Shown: positions 15,514 to 25,284 of the stretch, one piece after another | Position numbering within the stretch: the stretch's first letter is position 1 | Layout: the number at the start of each line of letters is the position of its first letter | NCBI GenBank assembly: GCA_903889265.1 | Contig: CAISWS010000431.1 | Coordinates: 1 to 37,422 of the forward strand | Source of the DNA: an uncultured Bacteroidota bacterium | GTDB taxonomy: Bacteria > Bacteroidota > Bacteroidia > Chitinophagales > LD1 | Reading direction: 5' to 3' | DNA: 37,422 nt | The notes under the pieces: model-generated | Databases searched by the model: none | Told to the model about the DNA's origin: nothing | The model's input: the letters and a program-made list of their open reading frames with translations, nothing else | Made by a program: the position numbers and the translations under genes

Positions 15514-17482
15514 TCCAGAAGTTTATTTTTAATCCTACGCCTGCGCTGTTGCTGGTATAGAAATAGGTTTTACGATAGGCGTAATCTGCTTTAAGGCTTA
15601 TTTTTTTGGTAATGCGCAACAGCACGTATGCGCTGAACTCCATCGGGTAAAATTTTTCAGTGGCGTAATTTTTGGCAATAACGGTGGCACCGGTTTGGTT
15701 TGTATCCAGGTAAAAATAAGGCGTACTGGCAGTGGCGTAAAAGCCCACATTGGCATTAAATCCGATATCGAAATTCTTAGTAGGATGAGCTATTATAGAA
15801 GCAAGGGCTGCATGGGAGCTTATATTATCGGGTGTAAAATAAGGGCTGTATATTCCGGTTATGGGAGCGCTTGCATCGTAAGGGTTAAGAATTTCGGCTA
15901 ATGTCTTTTCGGGCACAAATTTGTTTTGCTTAGCTGTGCTGTAGCTATAGGCATAGCCGATACGAAATTCTAATACCGAAACTTTAAGCGGCGGGCTAAA
16001 TATCCAGCCGCCTCCGCCTATTACGTAGTTTTTATTTACAAAACCATTGTATTCAAAACCAATGTGTCCGTTGAAACTATTCTGGTCGTTCCATTCGGCA
16101 TAGGCTGATGCCCGCGTTACCATGATAACGGTATCCAGACTGCTGATGGTATAGTAATATGGCTTACGCTCTGCCTGTGCTTGTAAAACCAGATGCTTGA
16201 AGAACGTTTTTTTCAATTCCAGATTAGCAGTCCAGGATATTTTGTTTCCATAAGGTTGCTTTACACCACCGGCATCAAAAGCCAGTTGGAAACCGGATTT
16301 GCGGAATGAGGAAACGTCTCCAAGCTGAAGCCACTGTGCATTTTGCAAAAGCCCACTGCGGATAAACAGAGGTGTTTGCAGGTTAAGTTTTAGCGTAGCT
16401 TCAGGATGCAGATAAACGTCTACCTCCGCTGCCGGAGTAATCGTTTGTAGTGGCTGGCTATCTATGGTATAGGCCCCCTTAATTTTTAAAGATGATGCTT
16501 TTGCAAGGTGCAGTTGGTCAAGTAGTACCAGTGCATCTGCGTTACCCGGCTCCTGAGCTAATATCAATCGAATATTTTTTTCCACCAGTTCAAAATTGCC
16601 TTGCGCCAGATAAACTTTTGCCAGGCCAAGTTCTGCTTTGATATTGGTTGGGTCGTAATTTTTGTAGTCGTTTAAAAGCGGAAGGGCCTTATTATAATCA
16701 GCCAGATTAACCAGCGTGTTCGCATAATCCAGCTTTAAATAATAATTACTGGTTTGGGCTAAGGCTGCCTTTTTATAAAGCTGTTTAGACCGTTTTAAAT
16801 GCTTGCTGAGATAGGATACCTGGGCAAATAACCAGGTGGTGTTGAAATCGGCATCATGGCTTTTATAGTAAAGTTTTAGCAGCTTATATGAATCGCGGTA
16901 TTTTCCTTTGCCCTTTAGTTGCTTTACTTTATTCAATGTATCGGCTGAAGCAGGCTTGTAAGTATTGTATAGCCTTTCATTGACCTTACGGTGTTTATCC
17001 ATCCAAAACATGCTGGCTATTGCTGCTTTGAAACCTGTGCTGGTTGAATCGAAGGCGTGGTAAGAAGCCAGAACCGGCTTTGCCTTTTTGGGTTCACCAA
17101 TAGAAATTAAGAAATTGGCGTAGTCGAGTTGAAGATAATAATTGGTTGGATGCGCAGTAACGGCCTGTTTATAAAGGTTTTTGGCTTCCTTGAAATTCTG
17201 AAGCCAGTATTCCGTTTGGGCATATACCCAGGTGGAGTTGAGATCGGTTGGATGGGCGCTGTGGTAGATTTTAAGTAAAGCGGCCGCTTTATTTAGTTTG
17301 CCATCGCTTTTAAACTTTTTCGCCATATCTAACGTATCGGAGGACAGCTGCGCTGAGGCCTTATTAACCATTAGCATAGCGTAAAGCAATATAAGACCAA
17401 GCTTTGAGCCCTTTTTGCCCAATGAGGTAAGCCGGAAAAAATAAGTAGCCGTCCAGGTGGCAGCGCCGGTTATAGATTGCAT
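15494..17482 (-). CDS. TPR protein with C-terminal outer-membrane beta-barrel, putative polysaccharide exporter
   Basis: A 662-residue protein, first gene of the operon. A late signal segment (about residues 26-45, ending KASAQ) is followed by tetratricopeptide repeats. Residues 55-145 and 187-277 are an internal duplication (LLKIYHSAHPTDLNSTW.YAQ and LLKLYYKSHDADFNTTW.FAQ). A further TPR lies at about 280-325. From about 335 the sequence changes to alternating beta strands ending SAGVGLKINFW, typical of an outer-membrane barrel. This TPR-plus-barrel architecture is that of BcsC, PgaA and AlgK/AlgE exporters and of YaiO-type proteins. The start is uncertain: an unusual 25-residue stretch precedes the signal helix. 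Confidence 0.8.
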   Translation of the reverse strand: MQSITGAATWTATYFFRLTSLGKKGSKLGLILLYAMLMVNKASAQLSSDTLDMAKKFKSDGKLNKAAALLKIYHSAHPTDLNSTWVYAQTEYWLQNFKEAKNLYKQAVTAHPTNYYLQLDYANFLISIGEPKKAKPVLASYHAFDSTSTGFKAAIASMFWMDKHRKVNERLYNTYKPASADTLNKVKQLKGKGKYRDSYKLLKLYYKSHDADFNTTWLFAQVSYLSKHLKRSKQLYKKAALAQTSNYYLKLDYANTLVNLADYNKALPLLNDYKNYDPTNIKAELGLAKVYLAQGNFELVEKNIRLILAQEPGNADALVLLDQLHLAKASSLKIKGAYTIDSQPLQTITPAAEVDVYLHPEATLKLNLQTPLFIRSGLLQNAQWLQLGDVSSFRKSGFQLAFDAGGVKQPYGNKISWTANLELKKTFFKHLVLQAQAERKPYYYTISSLDTVIMVTRASAYAEWNDQNSFNGHIGFEYNGFVNKNYVIGGGGWIFSPPLKVSVLEFRIGYAYSYSTAKQNKFVPEKTLAEILNPYDASAPITGIYSPYFTPDNISSHAALASIIAHPTKNFDIGFNANVGFYATASTPYFYLDTNQTGATVIAKNYATEKFYPMEFSAYVLLRITKKISLKADYAYRKTYFYTSNSAGVGLKINFWNDKKGQ

Positions 17483-17823
17483 AGCCTTAGCTTGAGTAAA
17501 TAGTAATTAACTCTAATTTTTTAACAGTATTACACGGGGGAGAGTAAACCAAATGATTTAAATGAATAGGTAATCGATTTTGTAAGATGTATTTTAAAGC
17601 ATCGCCTTGGGTAAATAAGATTCAATAATGCTTTCGGGGTTTTCGTTTACAAAAGTTTAAGGTTTGTAATTGGTTTGATGTCAGATAATTGAAAAACCTG
17701 CGCTGGCGGCAGATTTTTTTATTGTGCCGGATAATTTCCTTTGAAATTCCCCTGACGCCGCGCAAATAAGACACTAAGCATTATTTTATGAACTTCGGAT
17801 AATTACTTACCTTCGATTCCGGA
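17483..17823. other. Intergenic region upstream of the polysaccharide operon and the thi riboswitch
   Basis: This 341-nt AT-rich gap between divergent operons has no plausible gene. The thi promoter-like element lies at its right end (17808-17815). The promoter for the minus-strand operon must be here too, but no TAnnTTTG match was found on that strand. Confidence 0.6.
17808..17815 (+). promoter_or_regulatory. Probable -7 element of the thi operon
   Basis: TACCTTCG matches TAnnTTTG with one change and ends 8 nt before the first paired base of the TPP aptamer, where transcription should start. No good -33 TTTG is visible. Confidence 0.45.
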
Positions 17824-17902
17824 ACTTTAGGGGTGCCTTAATGAATGGCTGAGATTATACCCTTGGTAACCTGAACAGGGTAATGCCTGCGAAGGGAAAA
17901 GT
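17824..17902 (+). ncRNA. TPP riboswitch (THI element)
   Basis: The conserved THI-box pieces appear in order: GGGGTGCC (17830-17837), CTGAGA (17849-17854), ACCTGA (17869-17874), then GGGTAATGCCTGCG and GGGAA. P1 closes with ACTTT (17824-17828) and AAAGT (17898-17902). It binds thiamine pyrophosphate and lies directly before thiS and the thiamine operon. Just downstream GAGG and CCTC flank CCCGTGC and are followed by GTTTTTC (about 17907-17927), which may be a short terminator hairpin acting as the expression platform. Confidence 0.95.
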
Positions 17903-17971
17903 AGCAAGAGGCCCGTGCCCTCGTTTTTCACCTACCTGAAGTTTTTCCGCTTAACGTTGAATGGATAATTT

Positions 17972-18175
17972 ATGGACATAGTTGTAAATAATAAACCCGA
18001 AAAGCTGACTAATGGGGATAGGCTTTCTGAGCTGCTGGTGCAGTTGGGATTGTTTGAAAAAAAAGGGATTGCAGTAGCAGTCAATAACAATGTTATTGGC
18101 AAATCTGAATGGGAGAAATGTGGGCTAAATCAAAATGACAAAATCACCATTATACGACCAACCCAGGGGGGATAG
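17972..18175 (+). CDS. thiS: ThiS sulfur carrier protein
   Basis: A 67-residue beta-grasp, ubiquitin-like protein ending in the diglycine QGG. The terminal glycine is adenylated by ThiF and converted to a thiocarboxylate that donates sulfur to thiazole synthase ThiG. The start MDIVVNNKPEKL and the segment IAVAVNNNVIGKSEW fit the family closely. It is the first gene after the TPP riboswitch and sits 80 nt before thiC. Confidence 0.95.
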   Translation: MDIVVNNKPEKLTNGDRLSELLVQLGLFEKKGIAVAVNNNVIGKSEWEKCGLNQNDKITIIRPTQGG

Positions 18176-18246
18176 AAAGTATGGAGTATAGAGTATTAAG
18201 ACCTGACAGGTTGTAGATAATTTAAGAGCGACTTTAAAATTTATAA

Positions 18247-20139
<1,893 letters not shown>

Positions 20140-20140
20140 A

Positions 20141-20182
20141 TGCTCCTCATCCTAAATCCTTCTCCAAAGGAGACGGACTTTA
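20141..20182. repeat. CCTCATCCTAAAT palindromic repeat, short form, inside the thi operon
   Basis: Located in the 57-nt gap between thiC and thiD. It contains CCTCATCCTAAATCCTTCTCC (from 20145), and the transcript folds TCC-TCTCC against GGAGA-GGA (20157-20177) with one mismatch. It matches the left ends of the longer elements at 28693-28812 and 30756-30849. Confidence 0.6.
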
Positions 20183-20196
20183 AATGAAATTGTTTT

Positions 20197-20964
20197 ATGC
20201 AAATATTGCCAGACAGGCCCATTGTTTTAACCATTGCAGGGTTTGACCCCAGTGGTTGCGCAGGGCTATTGGCTGATATAAAAACCTTTGAGGCAAATGG
20301 CGTGCATGGCATGGCTGTTTGCACTGCTAACACGATACAAAATGTAAATGCCTTTAAGAAGGCAAACTGGGTAGACCGGGAGGAAATAACCAGACAGCTA
20401 AGTTTGCTGCAAGAGGAGGTGAATTTTGATTTTGTAAAAATTGGCCTGGTGGAAAGCTTTGAGCTGATGCAACTTCTGGTTGATATGCTGATTGCACGGA
20501 CACCCGGAGTTAAAATAGTTTGGGACCCGGTGTGCAGTGCAAGTGCGGGATTTACTTTTCATACAAGAATAGGGACTGAATTGCTTGAAAAAATCTGCTC
20601 TAAACTGTTCTTAATTACCCCGAATTTAATCGAGCAGGAAATATTAACGCCCGGTAGGGACACCGATGATGCAGGCATGTATTTATCGCAGTTCTGTAAT
20701 GTATTAATTAAAGGTGGACATGGTGCTACAGAACAGAGCACAGATATACTTTACACAAAAACTTCTACATATCATTTGGAAACAACGAGGATAAAAGGAG
20801 TTGAGAAGCGGGGGACTGGCTGTGTGTTGTCATCGGCTATAGTGGCTAACCTTGCCAAAGGAGAAGATGTCAGGCAAGCCTGTGTTAACGCAAAGAGTTA
20901 TATCAATCATTATTTAGGCAGCAGTCGTTCTTTAATTGGTAGCCACAGTTATGAAAATCAGTAA
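20197..20964 (+). CDS. thiD: Hydroxymethylpyrimidine/phosphomethylpyrimidine kinase ThiD
   Basis: A 255-residue ribokinase-fold kinase that phosphorylates HMP and HMP-P to HMP-PP for ThiE. The N-terminal motif is IAGFDPSGCAGLLADIKTF, where most ThiD have SGGAG, and the ATP/anion-hole motif is KRGTGCVLSSAI near the C-terminus. Between them lie WDPVCSASAG and LITPNLIEQE, both typical. The C-terminal part overlaps the thiE start by 14 nt, implying coupled translation. The Gly-to-Cys change in the substrate loop is a mild deviation that probably does not abolish activity. Confidence 0.93.
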   Translation: MQILPDRPIVLTIAGFDPSGCAGLLADIKTFEANGVHGMAVCTANTIQNVNAFKKANWVDREEITRQLSLLQEEVNFDFVKIGLVESFELMQLLVDMLIARTPGVKIVWDPVCSASAGFTFHTRIGTELLEKICSKLFLITPNLIEQEILTPGRDTDDAGMYLSQFCNVLIKGGHGATEQSTDILYTKTSTYHLETTRIKGVEKRGTGCVLSSAIVANLAKGEDVRQACVNAKSYINHYLGSSRSLIGSHSYENQ

Positions 20965-21562
20965 GCTCCATTATATAACTGCTAACCCTTTGCACGCTGA
21001 AGAAGCCTGTAAAGGTGGAGTGGACTGGATTCAGTTGCGTGTAAAGCACAGGAATGATGACGACTGGAAAATGATAGCGGAAGAAACAAAAGCTATTTGT
21101 AGCAAGTACGGAGCTAAACTGATTATTAACGACAGTGTTAAACTGGCTAAACTGGCTGGTGCAGATGGGGTTCATTTAGGGAAAGAAGATATGCCACCGG
21201 ATGAGGCAAGAAAATTGCTGGGCCCCGATTTTATCATTGGCGGAACGGCTAACACGTTTGAAGATATGGTAAGGCTTAATGCATTGAAGGTGGACTATAT
21301 TGGATTAGGGCCTTTCAGGTATACCCAAACAAAAACAAACCTGAGTGCACTGTTGGGATTGGAAGGATACCTGGATTTAATGAAGGCTTGTGTTGTGGCT
21401 CAGATAAAGGTGCCGGTTATAGCTATAGGAGGCATTAAAATAAATGATATTGAAGAGATAATGGCCACCGGTGTTTATGGTATAGCTGTTTCATCAGCCA
21501 TCAGCAACTCGGGTGATGTAACTGCCACTGCGCAGGCGTTTATTCGAAAATTGAAAAAATGA
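20951..21562 (+). CDS. thiE: Thiamine-phosphate synthase ThiE
   Basis: A 203-residue TIM barrel that joins HMP-PP and thiazole phosphate into thiamine phosphate. Family motifs: DWIQLRVKH, LIINDSVKLAKLAGADGVHLGKEDMP, GGTANTF, YIGLGPFRYTQTKTN and PVIAIGGI, then GVYGIAVSSAI. The ATG at 20951 was chosen over an in-frame TTG 15 nt upstream because it gives the normal start MKISKLHYITA. A second, more divergent family member lies at 24622-25236 on the other strand, so this copy, inside the operon and with intact motifs, is the likely main synthase. Confidence 0.93.
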   Translation: MKISKLHYITANPLHAEEACKGGVDWIQLRVKHRNDDDWKMIAEETKAICSKYGAKLIINDSVKLAKLAGADGVHLGKEDMPPDEARKLLGPDFIIGGTANTFEDMVRLNALKVDYIGLGPFRYTQTKTNLSALLGLEGYLDLMKACVVAQIKVPVIAIGGIKINDIEEIMATGVYGIAVSSAISNSGDVTATAQAFIRKLKK

Positions 21563-21568
21563 TTTTGT

Positions 21569-22345
21569 ATGGAAAGTAAAGGATTGAAAATAGGCGATAA
21601 GATTTTTAACTCGCGGTTGTTTACCGGTACCGGTAAATTTAGCTCATCGGGTTTGATGGAGCAGGCGCTGCTTGCTTCGGGCTCCGAACTTGTTACTGTG
21701 GCTTTAAAGCGGGTGGATGCACAAAACGAAGATGATGATATACTGAAACACCTTGGCCATCCGCAGTTTAATTTATTGCCGAATACCTCGGGTGTAAGAA
21801 CTGCAAAGGAAGCCGTGTTTGCTGCACAGATGGCGCGCGAAGCATTGGAAACTAACTGGCTGAAACTGGAGATTCATCCGGACCCCAAATATTTATTACC
21901 CGACCCGATAGAAACTTTGAAGGCCGCGGAAGAATTAGTAAAGCTTGGTTTTATTGTATTGCCTTACGTACACGCCGACCCTGTTTTATGTAAGCGATTG
22001 GAAGAAGTTGGAGTTGCTGCTGTAATGCCTTTAGGCTCGCCGATAGGAAGCAATAAAGGATTAAGAGCCAAGGACTTTCTGGAAATAATAATTGCACAAA
22101 GTAAAGTGCCTGTAGTGGTTGATGCCGGCATTGGTGCCCCGTCACATGCTGCTGAGGCGATGGAAATGGGTGCTGATGCCTTGCTTGTAAATACGGCCAT
22201 CGCTGTTGCCGGCGATCCTGTGCGGATGGCGATTGCTTTTAAAATGGCTGTTGATGCCGGGCGCATGGCATTTGAGGCGCGGTTGGCAAAGCCTTCGGGT
22301 TTGGCGGTTGCCAGTAGTCCGCTGACGGCTTTTCTGGAGGATTAA
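21569..22345 (+). CDS. thiG: Thiazole synthase ThiG
   Basis: A 258-residue TIM-barrel enzyme that forms the thiazole ring from deoxyxylulose phosphate, dehydroglycine and ThiS thiocarboxylate. The Schiff-base lysine is Lys99 in [18 protein letters not shown]. Other matches are [22 protein letters not shown] and [39 protein letters not shown], with breaks in between. It starts 6 nt after thiE. ThiH, the dehydroglycine supplier, follows, so this is the anaerobic-type pathway rather than the ThiO oxidase route. Confidence 0.96.
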   Translation: MESKGLKIGDKIFNSRLFTGTGKFSSSGLMEQALLASGSELVTVALKRVDAQNEDDDILKHLGHPQFNLLPNTSGVRTAKEAVFAAQMAREALETNWLKLEIHPDPKYLLPDPIETLKAAEELVKLGFIVLPYVHADPVLCKRLEEVGVAAVMPLGSPIGSNKGLRAKDFLEIIIAQSKVPVVVDAGIGAPSHAAEAMEMGADALLVNTAIAVAGDPVRMAIAFKMAVDAGRMAFEARLAKPSGLAVASSPLTAFLED

Positions 22346-22452
22346 TTATAATTTAAATTCAAAATGCATTTATCGCACGGAGAGAATACAGAGTAAACAG
22401 CCGGGAAATACAAATAAATATTTTTTGAGGAGATGTCTAATTGAGTGATATT

Positions 22453-23577
22453 ATGTTTAAGGAACTGTTTGATACTTATGATTGGGATGAAGTAAAAGCA
22501 TCTATCTACGCGAAGACGGAGGGTGAAGTAGTTGAAGCTTTAAATAAAACGCATAGGAATCCGGAGGATTTTAAAGCACTGATTTCGCCTGCTGCTTTGC
22601 CGTTTTTAGAGGAGATGTCGCAATTGAGCCATGCACTTACGTTAAAGCGTTTCGGCAATACAATGCAGATGTATGTGCCGCTGTATCTTTCCAATGAGTG
22701 CCAGAATATTTGTAATTACTGCGGGTTTAGTTTTGATAACCACATTAAGCGCAAAACGCTTACGGATGATGAGATATTAAAAGAGGTTGCTGCTATTAAA
22801 GCATGGGGCTATGAGCACGTTTTGCTGGTAACCGGTGAAGCAAACCAGACAGTGGGTGTTCCTTATTTAAAACATGCCGTGCAGCTTATACGTGAGCATT
22901 TTGCCAATATTTCTATAGAGGTCCAGCCTTTGGAAGAAAATGAATATCAGGAACTAGCTGAAGAAGGTTTGAATGCTGTATTGGTTTATCAGGAAACTTA
23001 CCATAAGGATAATTATAAGGCACATCATCCTAAAGGAAAAAAATCAAATTTTTACTACCGGTTGGAAACTCCGGATAGATTGGGTAAAGCAGGAGTGCAC
23101 AAAATTGGCCTGGGTGTTTTGCTTGGGCTTGAAGACTGGCGAGTAGATAGTTTTTTTACAGCGTTGCACCTGGACTACCTGGAGAAAACATACTGGCAAA
23201 CCAAGTATGCGGTTTCGTTTCCACGCCTGAGGCCGGCTGAAGGTGTTTTATTGCCTAAAATGGAATTGCGCGATAAAGAGCTGGCTCAACTGATTTGTGC
23301 TTACCGCTTGTTTAACGGTGAAATAGAGCTGTCTATCTCCACCCGCGAAAATGAAAAATTCAGAAACAACATTATTAAGTTAGGAATCACTTCTATCAGT
23401 GCCGGTTCGAAAACAAACCCCGGGGGTTATGCAGTGGAACCTGAATCATTGGAACAATTTGCCATTTCGGATGAAAGGACACCGGCTGAAATTGCAACGA
23501 TGCTTAAACAAAACGGATACGAGCCTGTTTGGAAAGATTGGGACTTAGCATTAATGACCACCCGCCATGACCACTGA
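22453..23577 (+). CDS. thiH: Dehydroglycine synthase ThiH (tyrosine lyase)
   Basis: A 374-residue radical SAM enzyme that splits tyrosine to dehydroglycine and p-cresol for thiazole formation. The cluster-binding motif CQNICNYC gives Cys83, Cys87 and Cys90 (CxxxCxxC). EVQPLEENEYQEL, VYQETYH, GLGVLLGLEDWR and SFPRLRPAEG are family signatures. Start choice: the ATG at 22453 is used; an in-frame TTG at 22441 is possible, and a stop codon at 22438 excludes anything earlier. The gap before it contains a degenerate copy of an internal thiH segment (see findings). The 3' end overlaps thiF by 11 nt. Confidence 0.95.
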   Translation: MFKELFDTYDWDEVKASIYAKTEGEVVEALNKTHRNPEDFKALISPAALPFLEEMSQLSHALTLKRFGNTMQMYVPLYLSNECQNICNYCGFSFDNHIKRKTLTDDEILKEVAAIKAWGYEHVLLVTGEANQTVGVPYLKHAVQLIREHFANISIEVQPLEENEYQELAEEGLNAVLVYQETYHKDNYKAHHPKGKKSNFYYRLETPDRLGKAGVHKIGLGVLLGLEDWRVDSFFTALHLDYLEKTYWQTKYAVSFPRLRPAEGVLLPKMELRDKELAQLICAYRLFNGEIELSISTRENEKFRNNIIKLGITSISAGSKTNPGGYAVEPESLEQFAISDERTPAEIATMLKQNGYEPVWKDWDLALMTTRHDH

Positions 23578-24625
23578 GGAATTAAAAAGGTATAACCGGC
23601 ACATTATTCTACCCGAAATAGGTTTGGAAGGCCAGCAGAAACTAAAACAGGCTAAGGTATTGGTTATTGGCGCCGGTGGCCTGGGTTGCCCGGTGTTGCA
23701 ATATCTTACAGCTGCCGGTGTGGGTACGCTCGGAATTGTGGATGAAGACAAAGTGGACGAGAGTAACCTGCAAAGACAAATTCTTTATACAACAAATGAT
23801 GTTGGAAAGTCAAAAGCAGAAACTGCAGCCGAAAGGCTGAAAGCGCAAAATCCCTTTTGTGAATTTAAAGTGCATGGTGTAAGGCTTACTGCCGCAAATG
23901 CAGTTGAAGTTATTTCAGGCTATGATATAGTGGTGGATGGCTCAGATAATTTCCCTACCCGTTACCTGGTGAATGATGCCTGTGTGATGCTGAACAAACC
24001 CCTGGTATTTGGTTCTGTATTTAAGTTTGAAGGGCAGGTTTCAGTTTTTAATTATAAGGGCGGCGCAACTTACAGGTGTTTGTATCCGGTGCCACCGGAT
24101 GCAGATGAAGTGCCGAACTGTTCAGATATTGGCGTGTTGGGGGTTCTGCCCGGCATAGCAGGGCTTTTGCAGGCTAACGAAGTGATTAAAATAATTACCG
24201 GGGGCGGAGAAGTTTTAAGCGGTAAGTTGTTACGTTTTGATGCCCTGAGTATGAATTTTGAGGCCTTTACTTTTGGATTGAACCCTGACAACCACAAGAT
24301 AAATTCGTTTGCGGACTATGACATGTTTTGTGGGATTGGGGTGAAGGAAATCTCTGCCGATGAGTTGAAAGAAAAGATACGCATGAATGAAAAAATGCAA
24401 ATTATTGATGTGCGTGAGCCTGCAGAATATGAGGTAAAAAATATCGGTGCACTTTCAATACCCTTGCGTGAGTTAGTTGAAAACCTGGATAAAATTCAGA
24501 GAGACATTCCGGTTGTTGTACATTGCCAGGGTGGAAGCAGAAGTAAAAAAGCAGTTGCCCTGTTGATTGAGAAGGGATTTGATAATGCAGTGTCGCTAAA
24601 AGGTGGAATTGCTGAATTTATTTAA
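23567..24625 (+). CDS. thiF: ThiF/MoeB-type adenylyltransferase with C-terminal rhodanese domain
   Basis: A 352-residue E1-like enzyme that adenylates the ThiS C-terminus. Residues 1-250 carry GAGGLGCPVLQYL (ATP loop, 35-47), the arginine-containing ESNLQRQ and DGSDNFPTR (catalytic Asp region). Residues 262-352 form a rhodanese domain with the active-site loop HCQGGSRS (Cys320), which can supply sulfur as persulfide. Cys185 lies in the crossover-loop position (NCSDIGVLG). The two zinc-binding CxxC pairs of E. coli MoeB and ThiF are degenerate: TYRC in place of CYRC, and no second pair near residues 238-255. The stop overlaps that of the convergent gene. It may also serve MoaD, as no separate moeB is visible. 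Confidence 0.92.
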   Translation: MTTEELKRYNRHIILPEIGLEGQQKLKQAKVLVIGAGGLGCPVLQYLTAAGVGTLGIVDEDKVDESNLQRQILYTTNDVGKSKAETAAERLKAQNPFCEFKVHGVRLTAANAVEVISGYDIVVDGSDNFPTRYLVNDACVMLNKPLVFGSVFKFEGQVSVFNYKGGATYRCLYPVPPDADEVPNCSDIGVLGVLPGIAGLLQANEVIKIITGGGEVLSGKLLRFDALSMNFEAFTFGLNPDNHKINSFADYDMFCGIGVKEISADELKEKIRMNEKMQIIDVREPAEYEVKNIGALSIPLRELVENLDKIQRDIPVVVHCQGGSRSKKAVALLIEKGFDNAVSLKGGIAEFI

Positions 24626-25236
24626 ACTCCGATAATAGATTGGATATCCTTAAACGCTTTCACCGGATTCGCACTTTGCCAGATACTTCCCAATAAAGCA
24701 GCTCCGTCAAAACCTGTTTCCTTAACGCTGCCAATGTTCCCGCTGGTTATGCCTCCCAGAGCAATTATACCGGGCAAATTTGTTTTTTCAAGCCTTAGCT
24801 GTTTCAGTTCTTCGACTAACGTTTTTAAATCAAATTTTGAATGGTAGCCGGGCTTGCTGATGCTTCCGAATATAGGACTTAGGAAAATGTATCTGTAGAG
24901 AAAGGTGTTTTCTTTAATATCCCGGATGCTGTGAAAGGAAGCTGAAATGATAGTTTCTGCATTTAGTTGAGGAGCCAGTTTTTTATTAGCCTCGTTCAGG
25001 TGAATACCTTTTATCGCAAATTTATTGGCAAGTTCAAAGTGAGAATGAAGCACAATTTTGCTAAGAAACTCCTTTGGGATGGCTGCTAAAAAATCTTCGG
25101 TTTGTTCAATCTTCCAATCAGGTTTCCGTAGATGAAAGGTGGTGAGGCCGCTTTGAAATAGTTGAGTGAGGTTTTCTAACTCGCCAGGCGTATCCTGTTC
25201 TGCCGACAAAAGTATTAAGTCAAAGGCGGTATTCAT
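24622..25236 (-). CDS. TenI/ThiE-like TIM-barrel protein, second thiamine-phosphate synthase family member
   Basis: A 204-residue ThiE-superfamily protein with motifs TTFHLRKPDW, IVLHSHFELANKFAIKGIHL, FLSPIFGSISKPGY and IIALGGITSGNI. Compared with the ThiE in the operon it lacks the ND..A..GADGVHLG run and the GP...T.TK diphosphate loop, so it looks more like TenI, the thiazole tautomerase that speeds aromatisation of the ThiG product. It is encoded opposite the thi operon, downstream of the SGNH hydrolase and DtxR regulator genes, and shares the palindrome TTAA as a stop with thiF. Whether it retains synthase activity cannot be judged. Confidence 0.8.
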   Translation of the reverse strand: MNTAFDLILLSAEQDTPGELENLTQLFQSGLTTFHLRKPDWKIEQTEDFLAAIPKEFLSKIVLHSHFELANKFAIKGIHLNEANKKLAPQLNAETIISASFHSIRDIKENTFLYRYIFLSPIFGSISKPGYHSKFDLKTLVEELKQLRLEKTNLPGIIALGGITSGNIGSVKETGFDGAALLGSIWQSANPVKAFKDIQSIIGV

Positions 25237-25284
25237 TTTACAGGAATTGAATTTGAATTGCTGTACAGAAGTAAGGCATACGGA

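Noticed and set aside
17961-17981. Six-codon upstream frame (ATG at 17961) overlapping the thiS start
   Set aside because: It has no conserved features and could easily arise by chance in AT-rich leader sequence.
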